In this document: positions 25,433-32,998 of the stretch, one piece after another | Layout of the letters: each line of letters starts with the position of its first letter | Position numbering within the stretch: the stretch's first letter is position 1 | DNA from: Gammaproteobacteria bacterium | Lineage (GTDB): Bacteria > Pseudomonadota > Gammaproteobacteria > HTCC5015 | Direction of reading: 5' to 3' | Length of the DNA: 64,000 nt | Assembly (NCBI GenBank): GCA_026004975.1 | Contig: BPKE01000002.1 | Location: 558,001-622,000, forward strand | Program-made: the position numbers and the translations under genes | The notes under the pieces: generated by a model | What the model was told of the DNA's origin: nothing | The model's database searches: none | Seen by the model: only the letters and a program-made list of their open reading frames with translations

Positions 25433-26363
25433 GTCGCCAACGGGGTGGATCCGGCGGCGGCCCGCCCCGCCAGGCCGGTTCCTCGTCGACCATCGGCGAC
25501 GATTCGGGCAGCACGCGGGCCACCTCGAGGATGCGGCGGATGCGCGCTTCGGTGGGCGGATGGGTGCGCAACCAGGCCGGTTCCGGCAGGCGGGGGCCGG
25601 GCAACAGCAGGCGCTCCCACAACGCGTTGCCGGCGTGTTCGATCTTCTCCAGAGCACGCACCAGGGCCAGCGGATCGCGGGTGAGCCACACGGCGTTCAG
25701 GTCGGCGTGGTATTCGCGCACCCGCGACAGGCCCAGTTGGGCCAACAGGCTCAAGGTCGGCGAGAAAATCAGCAAGGCCACCGCCAAGGGGTTGGGCAGG
25801 CCGGCGCCGAGCAACACCGCCGGGAGGCTGAAGAAGAGCAGCATGACGCCGAAACCGCTCATCGCCGCCGTCAGGCGTCCGAACAGGTCCGCCAGCCCCA
25901 TGACCCACAGGTCGTTGTTCCGGATGTGACTCACTTCGTGGGCGAGCACGGCGGTCAGTTCACGCAGGTTCAGGCGGCGCAACAAGCCGTCCGTCAGGGC
26001 GATCGCGCTGTTGCCGGGGTGCCCGACGGCGAAGGCGTTGACCAGGCGGCTCGGCAGGTAATAGAGCCGCGGGCGCGAGGGCAGGCCGGCGCGCGCGCAC
26101 AGCTCGTCGAGCGCCGCATACAACGCGGGCGCTTCGGCCGGCTCGATCGGCCGCGCCCGGTACCAGCGCATGACCCAGCGCGGGCTGATGCGCGGATTGA
26201 ACACGAGGACGAGGGCGAGCCCGAGCACGAGGCCCCAGGCGCCGTCGGGGCCGAACAGCAACACCCCGACGGCAAGGACGATGCCGAACATCACCGCCAG
26301 CAACAGCAACGATTGCAGGCGGTTGAGCCAGGCGTGTTGGGCCCAGTCCGGAAGGCTCACCAT
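25413..26363 (-). CDS. M48-family membrane zinc metalloprotease (HtpX-like)
   Basis: A 316-residue inner-membrane peptidase of family M48, which degrades misfolded membrane proteins. Two transmembrane helices near residues 18-55 precede the cytoplasmic zinc site HEVSH (142-146). The third ligand Glu lies in SRVREYHAD, and further hydrophobic helices lie at about 160-200. The block RPRLYYLPSRLVNAFAVG before the zinc site is typical of HtpX homologues. It follows cbpM with a 7-base overlap and is the last gene of the Hsp20-CbpA-CbpM operon, matching the heat-shock role of HtpX. Its end overlaps araC convergently by 20 bases. Length and layout are normal. Confidence 0.92.
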   Translation of the reverse strand: MVSLPDWAQHAWLNRLQSLLLLAVMFGIVLAVGVLLFGPDGAWGLVLGLALVLVFNPRISPRWVMRWYRARPIEPAEAPALYAALDELCARAGLPSRPRLYYLPSRLVNAFAVGHPGNSAIALTDGLLRRLNLRELTAVLAHEVSHIRNNDLWVMGLADLFGRLTAAMSGFGVMLLFFSLPAVLLGAGLPNPLAVALLIFSPTLSLLAQLGLSRVREYHADLNAVWLTRDPLALVRALEKIEHAGNALWERLLLPGPRLPEPAWLRTHPPTEARIRRILEVARVLPESSPMVDEEPAWRGGPPPDPPRWRLNGLWY

Positions 26364-26656
26364 CGTCCGGCGACGCGGCGCAGGCGCTGCACTTCTTCGA
26401 TCAAATCGACGACCAGCGCGAGCGCCGTGACGTTCAGCTCGAAATCACGCTGCAGCCGCCGCGCCAACCTGGCACGGCGCAGCGCATGAGCGTCGAAACG
26501 CCAGTTCAGCGGCCCCTCCCCGCTGGGTTGCAGCACCCCTTCCTCGACCAATTCGCTCACCCAAGCGGCGTCGACGCGGCACAGTCGGCACAGGGCACGC
26601 ATCGACACACTCGGCCGATCGTCGATCAGTTCGGCGGCAAGCACCGGCGGTTTCAT
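26357..26656 (-). CDS. cbpM: CbpM chaperone modulator (MerR-like)
   Basis: A 99-residue CbpM-type protein, which binds the J-domain of CbpA and inhibits its co-chaperone and DNA-binding activities. It has a MerR-like winged-helix pattern (SMRALCRLCRVDAAWVSELVEEGVL, then WRFDAHALRRARLARRLQRDFE). The C-terminal helix NVTALALVVDLIEEVQRLR is characteristic of CbpM. It begins three bases after the cbpA stop, the usual arrangement in proteobacteria, and overlaps the M48 protease gene downstream. Assignment is firm because sequence and gene order agree. Confidence 0.92.
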   Translation of the reverse strand: MKPPVLAAELIDDRPSVSMRALCRLCRVDAAWVSELVEEGVLQPSGEGPLNWRFDAHALRRARLARRLQRDFELNVTALALVVDLIEEVQRLRRVAGRW

Positions 26657-26659
26657 CGC

Positions 26660-27580
26660 TCACACTCCCAGGGCGGCACGGGGGTTGAAATTCAGCTCGC
26701 GGGCCATGCGCTCGTAGAATGTGCGGGCCCGCGGATCGTCGGCCGGCGGCAACACCACCTGCAATTCGACGTACAAGTCCCCGGGGGGCCTGGCCGGGAT
26801 GCCCTTGCCGCGCAGGCGCAGCTTGCGCCCGGAGGCCGAATTGGGCGGGATGGTCAGCTCCACGGGGCCATCGGGCGTGGGCACCCGGACCTTGGCGCCC
26901 AACGCCGCTTCCCACGGGGCGACGGGCAACTTGAGATGCACGTCGCGCCCCTGCACAGTGTAGAGAGGGTGGGGCTTGAAGGCCACCTCCAGGTAGAGGT
27001 CACCGGGCGGCCCGCCGCCCACGCCCGGCGCGCCTTGGCCGGCCAGGCGGATCTGCTGGCCTTCCAGGATGCCGCGCGGGATGTTGACCTGCAAGGTGCG
27101 CGTCTCGGTCGTCGGGCGGCCGTCGCGCAGCACCGGCACGCGGATCGTGACCAGCTTGTTGCCGCCGCGGTAGGCGTCCTCCAGGTCGATGTCGAGCCGC
27201 GCGTAATGGTCGGCGCCCCGCCAGGCGAAGCCGCTGCGCGCGCCGGCGGTACGTCCGCGTTCGCGGCCGGCGAACCCCCCGAAGATCTCCTCGAACAGCT
27301 CGGAGAAATCTGCGCCCGTCCGAAAACCGCCTCCCCAACCCGGCGGGGCCTGGAAGTCCTCGGCGCCGGCCTGTCCGAAGCGGTCGTAGGCCGCCCGCTT
27401 TTCGGGGTCCTTGAGCACCTCGTAGGCCTCGCCGATTTCCTTGAAGCGCGCTTCGGCGTCCGGTTCCTTGCTCACGTCCGGGTGGTATTTGCGCGCCAGG
27501 CGCCGGTAGGCGCGCTTGATGTCCTCCTGCGAGGCATCGCGCGGCACGCCGAGGATTTCGTAATAGTCTTTCTTGGCCAT
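26660..27580 (-). CDS. cbpA: CbpA/DnaJ-type co-chaperone
   Basis: A 306-residue J-domain co-chaperone. The N-terminal J domain (~4-70) includes YYEILGV, the HPD motif in [12 protein letters not shown] and the [15 protein letters not shown] helix. A Gly/Phe-rich linker with [19 protein letters not shown] follows. The substrate-binding domains (~125-300) lack the zinc-finger CxxCxGxG repeats, which separates CbpA from Dna[18 protein letters not shown] and [22 protein letters not shown] are typical. It stimulates DnaK in the cytoplasm and may also bind curved DNA. The gene is the second of the heat-shock operon, 37 bases after hsp20. Confidence 0.95.
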   Translation of the reverse strand: MAKKDYYEILGVPRDASQEDIKRAYRRLARKYHPDVSKEPDAEARFKEIGEAYEVLKDPEKRAAYDRFGQAGAEDFQAPPGWGGGFRTGADFSELFEEIFGGFAGRERGRTAGARSGFAWRGADHYARLDIDLEDAYRGGNKLVTIRVPVLRDGRPTTETRTLQVNIPRGILEGQQIRLAGQGAPGVGGGPPGDLYLEVAFKPHPLYTVQGRDVHLKLPVAPWEAALGAKVRVPTPDGPVELTIPPNSASGRKLRLRGKGIPARPPGDLYVELQVVLPPADDPRARTFYERMARELNFNPRAALGV

Positions 27581-27617
27581 TCAACTCACCCCATCGGGAA
27601 CCGGACGTCGAGGGCGG

Positions 27618-28094
27618 TCAGGCGGCACGCACCCGAACGCGGCGGCGGCGCTCGGCCACCTTCGGCAGCACGACCTGCAGCACACCGTTGCGATAACGGG
27701 CCTCGGCCCTGCCGGCATCGACCGGGTCGGGCAGCGGGATGACGCGCTCGAAACGCCCGTAGACGCACTCGCGCACCCAATAATCGCCCGCTTCGCGGGT
27801 CGACTCGGCACGCTTCTCACCCCGCACGACCAGGTGATCGTCCTCGACCAGGATCTCGAAATCGTCACGCTCCAAGCCGGGGACCTCCAGACGCACGCGG
27901 ATGCGCTCGCCCTCGTCCACCACCTCGGCGGGCAGCACCGCCCAGCCGACGACGGTCGCGGCACCGGGCTCATCCGACTCCCGGCGTTTGAACCGGGTCA
28001 GGGCGCGCCCCGCCCGCTCGCCGAACGTGCGCAGCCGCTCGCGCCATTGCGCCAGGACCCGGCCCGGCCGTTCCAGCCAAGTCTGCCTGTTCAT
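27618..28094 (-). CDS. Hsp20 small heat-shock protein
   Basis: A 158-residue alpha-crystallin family chaperone that holds unfolding proteins in the cytoplasm. After a ~45-residue Arg-rich N-terminus the alpha-crystallin domain runs from about 52 to 145: VRLEVPGLERDDFEILVEDDHLVVRGEKR, then ECVYGRFERVIPLPDPVD and ARYRNGVLQVVLPK, all hallmarks. The short C-terminal tail (RRRVRVRAA) contains a V-x-V motif in place of the usual I-x-I anchor. GGGAGGTGG precedes the ATG at 28094. It is the first gene of the operon with cbpA, cbpM and an M48 protease, directly downstream of a sigma-32-like promoter. Confidence 0.95.
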   Translation of the reverse strand: MNRQTWLERPGRVLAQWRERLRTFGERAGRALTRFKRRESDEPGAATVVGWAVLPAEVVDEGERIRVRLEVPGLERDDFEILVEDDHLVVRGEKRAESTREAGDYWVRECVYGRFERVIPLPDPVDAGRAEARYRNGVLQVVLPKVAERRRRVRVRAA

Positions 28095-28149
28095 CGCTCA
28101 CCACCTCCCTTTTCCGCTTGGAACACCGAACGTCTTCGGCGACCCCATG

Positions 28150-28175
28150 ATGGGGGCGGCGGCGGGCGTTTCAAA
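28150..28175 (-). promoter_or_regulatory. Sigma-32-like heat-shock promoter of hsp20-cbpA-cbpM
   Basis: On the minus strand TTTGAAA (28175-28169) is followed after 13 bases by CCCCAT (28155-28150). This differs from the heat-shock consensus CTTGAAA/CCCCATnT by one base in the -35 and by the last base of the -10. The expected start of transcription is near 28142, about 48 bases before the hsp20 ATG. Its position before a small heat-shock protein supports the assignment. Confidence 0.65.
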
Positions 28176-28184
28176 GGCGGCCGC

Positions 28185-29723
28185 TCAGCGGAACAACATG
28201 GCGACGCCGACCCGCTCGATGAGCAGGCGTCGGTAATGCTCGGCCTTGGCGCGCTGCAGGCTTTCCAGCGGGTTGTAGTCGTCGGTGATCAGCACGCCGC
28301 CGGCGCCGGACACGCCCCGCTCGTGCCCACGCAACCAGGCGGCGGCCGCCGGCGGGAGGGCGCCGTCCCGAAGCACCAGCGGCCGATCCGAAACCACGAA
28401 CACGAAATCGTTGAACGCCGCTTGCGGCGCCGAAACGAAGCTGCGCCGGTGGGGGAACACGCTGTCGAGGGTGCGGGCCACGGCGGCCACCGGCTTGGCG
28501 TCCCGCTCGACGGTGAAACCGACCACGTTCAGCACGAGCACGCCGCCCGGCGCGAGCAGGCGTTCGAGCTCGAGGAGCATCTCGCGGCTGAGCATGTGGA
28601 TGGGCTCGGCCCCGCCCGTGAAACAATCGTGCACGATCAGGTCGTAAGGCCCCTCCAGGCGCCGCACCTGGTAGCGGGCGTCCCCGACGATCAGGCGTCC
28701 GGAGACCCGCAGGTCGAAAAAGTCGCGCGCGGCCTCGACCACGGCCGGATCGATCTCGATGGCGTCGCTGACCATGCCGCGGGCATCGAAGGCGCGCAGC
28801 AGGTGCCCGGCGCCCAGCCCGATGAGCAAGGCGCGGCGCGGCGCCGGGTGGAACGCCGGTGTCAGGGCGACGATCTGCTGGTATGCCAGCAAAGAGCGCC
28901 CGTCGGCGAGCGAAGCGGCGCCGATCGTCGACGCGTCGGCGAGCAGCCAGCGGATGCCGCGGGCCGGCTGGTCGACCACCCGCACCCAGCCGTAGGGGCT
29001 GTCCCTTTCGAACAGGACCACGTGATCGGCCGCCCGCGGCCGTGCATCCCAGCGCGCCAAGGCCACGACCACCACGGCGGTGGCGGCCGCCGCCGCGGCC
29101 CAGCGCCACCCGCGCCGCCGCGAACCACCCTCCCCCCAGGCCGCGAGCGGCGCCGACAGGGCGAGCAGCACCAGGCTCGTTGCCAGCAGCACGGTCCGCA
29201 AGCCGAAAGCCGGCAACAGAAAGAACCCCAGCAGCAGGGTGCCGGCGACGCTGCCCACCGTGCTGACGGCGAACACATTGCCCGCGACGCGGCCGACCGC
29301 CTCGAGCCGGCGCGCCAGGGCGCGGACGACGAAGGGACCGGCCATGCCCAGACACATCAGCGGTGGGAAGAACAGCACCAGGGCGCTGATCAAGGCCCCG
29401 GCGCGCAGCCCGAAGCGGTCCGCCCACAGTTGCACGGGGGCGTCGAAGACGATCAGCAGCCCGATCCAGGCCCCGGCGCAGAACACCGCTTGCGGCAGGC
29501 CGAAAGGCGCCCCGCGGTCGGCAAGCCGGCCGCCGGCCGCATATCCGGCCGCCAGGGCCAGCAGGGCCACGGACAGCAGTGAAGACCACACCACCAAGCT
29601 GACGCCGAAAAACGGCCCGATGATGCGGGTGCCGAGCAGCTCCACCATCATCACCGCCGCCCCCGTCAGGGTCACGGCCGCGTACAGGAACAGGCGGCGG
29701 ACGGCGGGCGTTTCCTGGCGCAT
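28185..29723 (-). CDS. Membrane protein with spermidine-synthase-like domain
   Basis: A 512-residue fused protein. The N-terminal ~210 residues form about seven transmembrane helices, opening with GAAVMMVELLGTRIIGPFFGVSLVVWSS, a common signature of membrane spermidine-synthase-like proteins. The C-terminal half (~245-490) is a Rossmann methyltransferase-type fold with LLIGLGAGHLLRAF, the acidic residue in AIEIDPAVVEAAR, VGDARYQVRRL and YDLIVHDCFTGG, resembling SpeE. Whether it makes polyamines is doubtful: this membrane class is widespread and mostly uncharacterised. The start at 29723 follows GGAGGGG; the longer frame to 29744 has no ribosome site. A -10-like TATACT lies at 29760-29755 on the minus strand. 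It ends just before the hsp20 promoter. Confidence 0.85.
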   Translation of the reverse strand: MRQETPAVRRLFLYAAVTLTGAAVMMVELLGTRIIGPFFGVSLVVWSSLLSVALLALAAGYAAGGRLADRGAPFGLPQAVFCAGAWIGLLIVFDAPVQLWADRFGLRAGALISALVLFFPPLMCLGMAGPFVVRALARRLEAVGRVAGNVFAVSTVGSVAGTLLLGFFLLPAFGLRTVLLATSLVLLALSAPLAAWGEGGSRRRGWRWAAAAAATAVVVVALARWDARPRAADHVVLFERDSPYGWVRVVDQPARGIRWLLADASTIGAASLADGRSLLAYQQIVALTPAFHPAPRRALLIGLGAGHLLRAFDARGMVSDAIEIDPAVVEAARDFFDLRVSGRLIVGDARYQVRRLEGPYDLIVHDCFTGGAEPIHMLSREMLLELERLLAPGGVLVLNVVGFTVERDAKPVAAVARTLDSVFPHRRSFVSAPQAAFNDFVFVVSDRPLVLRDGALPPAAAAWLRGHERGVSGAGGVLITDDYNPLESLQRAKAEHYRRLLIERVGVAMLFR

Positions 29724-29900
29724 CGTTCCCCTCCGGGTGCACACGAGGTCCGGCAGTATAGCCGAACGCAGATCCGCGCCGATCGGCGCGGGCGCCGGCG
29801 AGTTCCGGATTTGTGCACGTGGGTTCGGACGACGTCCATACCCGCAACCCTCTACGCTGCACCCCTCACCACGACAACGACGGTGGAGGGTCTCTCAGTC

Positions 29901-31538
29901 ATGCATCCGTACGCATCTTGTATGAAACGCGGCACGCTCGGCCTCGCGCTGCTGCTCGCCGCCGGCGCCCTGTGGGCCCACGGCCTGGTGGTCGACCCGC
30001 CGGCACGCAACGCCTTCTGCGGCTTGCTCACCAAGCCCGACGAGGTGGCCAACGGCACCGCCGCATATCCGGTCTGCGGCGACGCCTTCGAGTTCGACTG
30101 GACCGGAAGCTACAATTTCATGAGCGTGCTCACCCACACCGAGGGCCGCAAGGTGCTCGGTCCGGTGACCAACAACGTCTGCGGCTTCGACGCCGAGACC
30201 TGGAACGGCGGCGCCACGCCCTGGGACCAGCCGATCGACTGGCCGACCAACTCCATCGGCGCCGGCACGCGGACGTTCGTCTGGAACATCAGCTGGGGGC
30301 CGCATTTCTCCGACACGCACGATTTCCGCTACTGGATCACGCGCCCCGGCTTCAATTACCAGGTGGGCGTGCCCCTGAGCTGGAGCGATTTCGAAGACCA
30401 ACCTTTCTGCGAACTGATCTACGATCCCAACAACCCGTCCGCGAACCCCAACATCGTCGCCGACGAGGGCGCCGCACTCTTCTATACCACCTGTAACGTG
30501 CCGGCCCGCTCGGGGCGCCACGTGATCTACGCCGAATGGGGCCGCGACCCGGCGACCTACGAGCGTTTCCACGGCTGCATCGACGTGGTCTTCGGCGGCG
30601 GCGGTGGCTCCAGCAGCAGCGCGTCCTCGAGTTCCAGCGTCTCCTCGAGCAGCAGCGTGTCCTCGTCGTCGAGCAGCTCCTCGAGCAGCTCCAGCGTCTC
30701 GTCCAGCAGCAGCTCTTCGAGCAGTGTCTCGTCGAGCAGCTCGAGCAGCAGTTCTTCGAGCAGCACTGGCGGCAGCGGCGCTTGCGCGGTCGACTACGTG
30801 ATCGCCAACGATTGGGGCGGCGGCTTCCAGGTCAACGTCACCGTCCGCAACCTGTCGAGCCAGCCGATCGACGGCTGGACGCTGACCTGGAACCTGGGCG
30901 CCGGCGAGAGCTTCGCCGGCGGCTGGAACGCCAGCTTCAGCACCTCGGGTTCACAGGTGACGGCCTCGAACCCGGCCGGGCACTGGAACGGTCGCCTGGC
31001 GGCCAACGGCGGCACGGCGAGCTTCGGCTTCCAGGCCAACAACAGCCAGCCGCCGGCGAACGTGGCGACGGCCTTCACCCTGAACGGCGTGGCCTGCGGC
31101 GGGGCCGCTTCGAGCAGCAGCTCCTCCAGCTCCAGCAGCTCGTCCTCGTCGAGCAGCAGCTCGAGCAGCACCAGCAGCTCGTCCTCGTCGAGCAGCAGTT
31201 CTTCGAACAGCTCGAGCTCGAGCAGCACGGGCGCGTCGCTGAGCTGCACGGTGGGCAACGTGGACACCTGGAACAGCGGCGTGGTGGTGAACGGCGTGAC
31301 CGTCACCAACAACGGCGCCCCGATCAGCGGCTGGACGGCGACCGTGAACTTCAACACGCCGGTGACGGTGACCAACCACTGGAACGCCAACAACCCGACC
31401 AGCAGCGGCAACAGCGTCCGCTTCTCCAACGCCGCTTACAACGGGAACCTGGGCACCGGCGCCAGCGCGAGCTTCGGCTTCCAGGGCACGCACGGCGGCG
31501 GCCTCGAGGTACTCGGTTGCACGGCCACCGCGCAATGA
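29901..31538 (+). CDS. AA10 lytic polysaccharide monooxygenase with two CBM2 domains
   Basis: A 545-residue secreted copper enzyme that oxidatively cleaves cellulose or chitin. The signal peptide ends at LWA, leaving His27 as the mature N-terminus (HGLVVDPPARNAFC), the first half of the copper-binding histidine brace. The second is His135 in ISWGPHFSDTHDFRYWITRPG, and CIDVVF supplies the axial Phe. The catalytic domain (27-231) is followed by a polyserine linker (~237-290), a CBM2-type domain (ACAVDYVIANDWGGGFQVNV onward), a second polyserine linker (~403-445) and a second CBM2-type domain to the end. GGTGGAGGG precedes the ATG. This architecture recalls Cellvibrio and other polysaccharide-degrading gammaproteobacteria. 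The substrate cannot be settled by eye. Confidence 0.93.
   Translation: MHPYASCMKRGTLGLALLLAAGALWAHGLVVDPPARNAFCGLLTKPDEVANGTAAYPVCGDAFEFDWTGSYNFMSVLTHTEGRKVLGPVTNNVCGFDAETWNGGATPWDQPIDWPTNSIGAGTRTFVWNISWGPHFSDTHDFRYWITRPGFNYQVGVPLSWSDFEDQPFCELIYDPNNPSANPNIVADEGAALFYTTCNVPARSGRHVIYAEWGRDPATYERFHGCIDVVFGGGGGSSSSASSSSSVSSSSSVSSSSSSSSSSSSVSSSSSSSSSVSSSSSSSSSSSSTGGSGACAVDYVIANDWGGGFQVNVTVRNLSSQPIDGWTLTWNLGAGESFAGGWNASFSTSGSQVTASNPAGHWNGRLAANGGTASFGFQANNSQPPANVATAFTLNGVACGGAASSSSSSSSSSSSSSSSSSSSTSSSSSSSSSSSNSSSSSSTGASLSCTVGNVDTWNSGVVVNGVTVTNNGAPISGWTATVNFNTPVTVTNHWNANNPTSSGNSVRFSNAAYNGNLGTGASASFGFQGTHGGGLEVLGCTATAQ
30607..30768 (+). repeat. Polyserine linker-coding repeat 1
   Basis: Low-complexity stretch of AGC/TCG/TCC codons with occasional GTC, encoding a Ser-rich linker (SSSVSSSSS pattern) between the LPMO catalytic domain and the first CBM2 domain. 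Mixed Ser codons keep the DNA repeat imperfect. Such linkers act as flexible spacers in secreted polysaccharide-degrading enzymes. Confidence 0.85.
31108..31230 (+). repeat. Polyserine linker-coding repeat 2
   Basis: A second Ser-rich stretch, with single Thr and Asn interruptions, between the two CBM2 domains. It includes a near-exact internal duplication of a 30-base unit (AGCAGCTCGTCCTCGTCGAG at about 31134 and again at about 31170), a likely hotspot for slippage. Confidence 0.8.
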
Positions 31539-31580
31539 TTTGACCTGCCCGTTCGACAAGGACGTTGAGCCATCCGGAGG

Positions 31581-31598
31581 GGCCCGCGCAAGCGGGCC
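31581..31598. terminator. GCAA-loop hairpin after the LPMO gene
   Basis: GGCCCGC and GCGGGCC form a 7-bp stem closed by a GCAA tetraloop, 43 bases after the LPMO stop. No T-run follows, so it is a weak or Rho-assisted terminator candidate. The insertion element begins 20 bases further on. Confidence 0.45.
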
Positions 31599-31639
31599 TG
31601 TAAAGCCCCCGAATTCCTGGACACGGTTTTTCACAAAAT

Positions 31640-32542
31640 TCACGCGGCCTCCGCCACGGATGTGTACGCGGATCGCACCTGGGCCGGGGTGGCATAACGA
31701 TGTCGCTGGAGCAGCCAGTGCCGGTTGAAGCGGTCCTTGAACTCGAGCAGCGCCTGCCGGAGTTCCTCGACCGTGTCGAAGGTCCGCACCCAGAGCAGCT
31801 GCTCCTTGAGGGTGCGGATGAAGCGCTCGGCCACTCCGTTGCCCTCCGGCGCCCGGACAAAGCTGGGGCTGGATTCGATGCCCAGGAAGGCAATCTCCTC
31901 CTGGAAGGCATGGCTCATGTACTGCGGGCCGTGGTCGTGGCGCAGCACCAGGCCGTCGGCGACGCCTTCTGCCAGCGGGCCGTAGTGGTCCCGGATACCC
32001 TGGTGGATCGGCTCCATCGCCTCGAAGCGTGTCCCGGGTCGGGCGGCATGAATGCCGACCACGTCACCGACGAAATGATCCACGGCCACGAACACCGTGG
32101 CCATGCCCTCCAGCCGAGTGGGGACCTGGGTGGCGTCGGTGCCCCACATCCGGTTCGGACCCTCCGGGATGATCGTCCCCTCATGCGTCTGCGGTCCCCG
32201 GTCGCTGCCCATGCGGTGCGGGGCCAGAAGGCCATGCTCGCGCATCAGGCGCCGGATCCGCTCCTTCCAGACCGGGATACCCCGGAACCTGAGCCGCGCC
32301 CAGATCTTGCGGTAGCCCTCGCCCCGGAATCCCAGGGCCTCGGCCTCGCTCAGCACCTCACGGATCTTCTCCAGCAGGGCCTCGTCGGCCAGCCCCGGCT
32401 TGCGACCCCGGCGCTGCACCTGCACCGGTCGCTCGGCGGCCGCCTGCCGCGCATAGTGCGTGGAACGGGCCACGCCCCACAGCCGGCACACCCGGGCCTT
32501 GCCATAGACACGCCGCGCGGAGACCGAGCAGGCCCGGCTCAC
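31640..32542 (-). CDS. IS3-family transposase OrfB (DDE catalytic subunit)
   Basis: A 300-residue integrase-core transposase. It has the N-terminal HTH_21-type region (RRVYGKARVCRLWGVARSTHY), GYRKIWARLRFRGI and RRLMREHGLLAPHR. The catalytic residues follow: Asp in MWGTDATQVPT, Asp in LRHDHGPQYMS and Glu in GNGVAERFIRTLKEQ, the last two separated by 35 residues (the D35E pattern of IS3). It begins with a GTG overlapping the orfA stop as GTGA. Expression may therefore use translational coupling rather than, or as well as, the -1 frameshift common in this family; no clear A-rich slippery run is visible. Confidence 0.92.
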   Translation of the reverse strand: MSRACSVSARRVYGKARVCRLWGVARSTHYARQAAAERPVQVQRRGRKPGLADEALLEKIREVLSEAEALGFRGEGYRKIWARLRFRGIPVWKERIRRLMREHGLLAPHRMGSDRGPQTHEGTIIPEGPNRMWGTDATQVPTRLEGMATVFVAVDHFVGDVVGIHAARPGTRFEAMEPIHQGIRDHYGPLAEGVADGLVLRHDHGPQYMSHAFQEEIAFLGIESSPSFVRAPEGNGVAERFIRTLKEQLLWVRTFDTVEELRQALLEFKDRFNRHWLLQRHRYATPAQVRSAYTSVAEAA

Positions 32543-32877
32543 GGATTCGACCTCCGCTTCGGAAAAGGGAACTCGCCCTCATGCCGGGCGATGCGCATCT
32601 CCAGCAGTTCCTTGTCCATCATCAGATCCCCGACCAGGCGCTTGGCCCGCCGGAGCTCCCGCTCCAGGGCCGCCACCTTGGGGTCGTCCGTGCGGCGCTT
32701 CAGGGCCGCCACGCCGCCTTCCAGAAACTCATCCCGCCAGCCCGACAGCACCGCTGCCGGCTGGCCCGTCTCGCGGCTCAGCGCATCCAGGCTCTCGCCG
32801 CGCAACAGGCGCAGCACCACCTCCTGCTTGCGCTTCGCCGACCAGCGCTTCACCGATGACTTCTTGCTCATGGACAC
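32539..32877 (-). CDS. IS3-family transposase OrfA (DNA-binding subunit)
   Basis: A 112-residue HTH_8-type protein that binds the element's ends. It starts MSMSKKSSVKRW and has a helix-turn-helix region (RKQEVVLRLLRGESLDALSRETGQPAAVLSGWRDEF). A heptad-like leucine zipper follows (VAALERELRRAKRLVGDLMMDKELLEMRI), typical of IS3 OrfA. GGAGGTGTCC precedes the ATG. It sits 32 bases inside the right end of the element, as expected. Confidence 0.9.
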   Translation of the reverse strand: MSMSKKSSVKRWSAKRKQEVVLRLLRGESLDALSRETGQPAAVLSGWRDEFLEGGVAALKRRTDDPKVAALERELRRAKRLVGDLMMDKELLEMRIARHEGEFPFPKRRSNP

Positions 32878-32998
32878 CTCCTGTCGCTCTCACTCTACGA
32901 CCAAATGTGTGTCCAATTTATTCGAGGGGCAACCCAAGCCCTCCTTTTTTCCTGCGGGCTTCGCGACCGGCTGCTTCGGCACGGTCCCGGTGGTGAAC

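Larger units (their letters stand above)
31618..32915 (-). mobile_element. IS3-family insertion sequence with orfA and orfB
   Basis: About 1.3 kb bounded by TGGACAC at 31618-31624 and its inverse GTGTCCA at 32909-32915, giving TG...CA ends as usual for IS3 elements. Outside these, CCCCCGAATT on the left and the inverse of CGAGGGG on the right also look partly inverted, so the true ends could lie up to ~15 bases further out. I found no clear target duplication with the inner ends. Both transposase frames are open and the DDE residues are present, so the copy may be active. It lies between the LPMO gene and the hybrid sensor gene and interrupts no recognisable gene. Confidence 0.8.

Noticed and set aside
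30600-31230. Possible CRISPR or satellite array in the AGC/TCG repeats
   Set aside because: The units are Ser codons in an open frame within a secreted enzyme, without spacers or constant repeats; these are polyserine linkers.
31608-32930. Target-site duplication of the IS element
   Set aside because: Bases next to the TGGACAC ends (TTCC on the left, ATTT on the right) do not match, and the outer borders are uncertain, so no duplication is claimed.
32935-32960. AAGCCC/GGGCTT hairpin with a T-run inside the loop downstream of the IS
   Set aside because: Six-base stem with a 14-base loop and the T-run within the loop, which is not a terminator layout.
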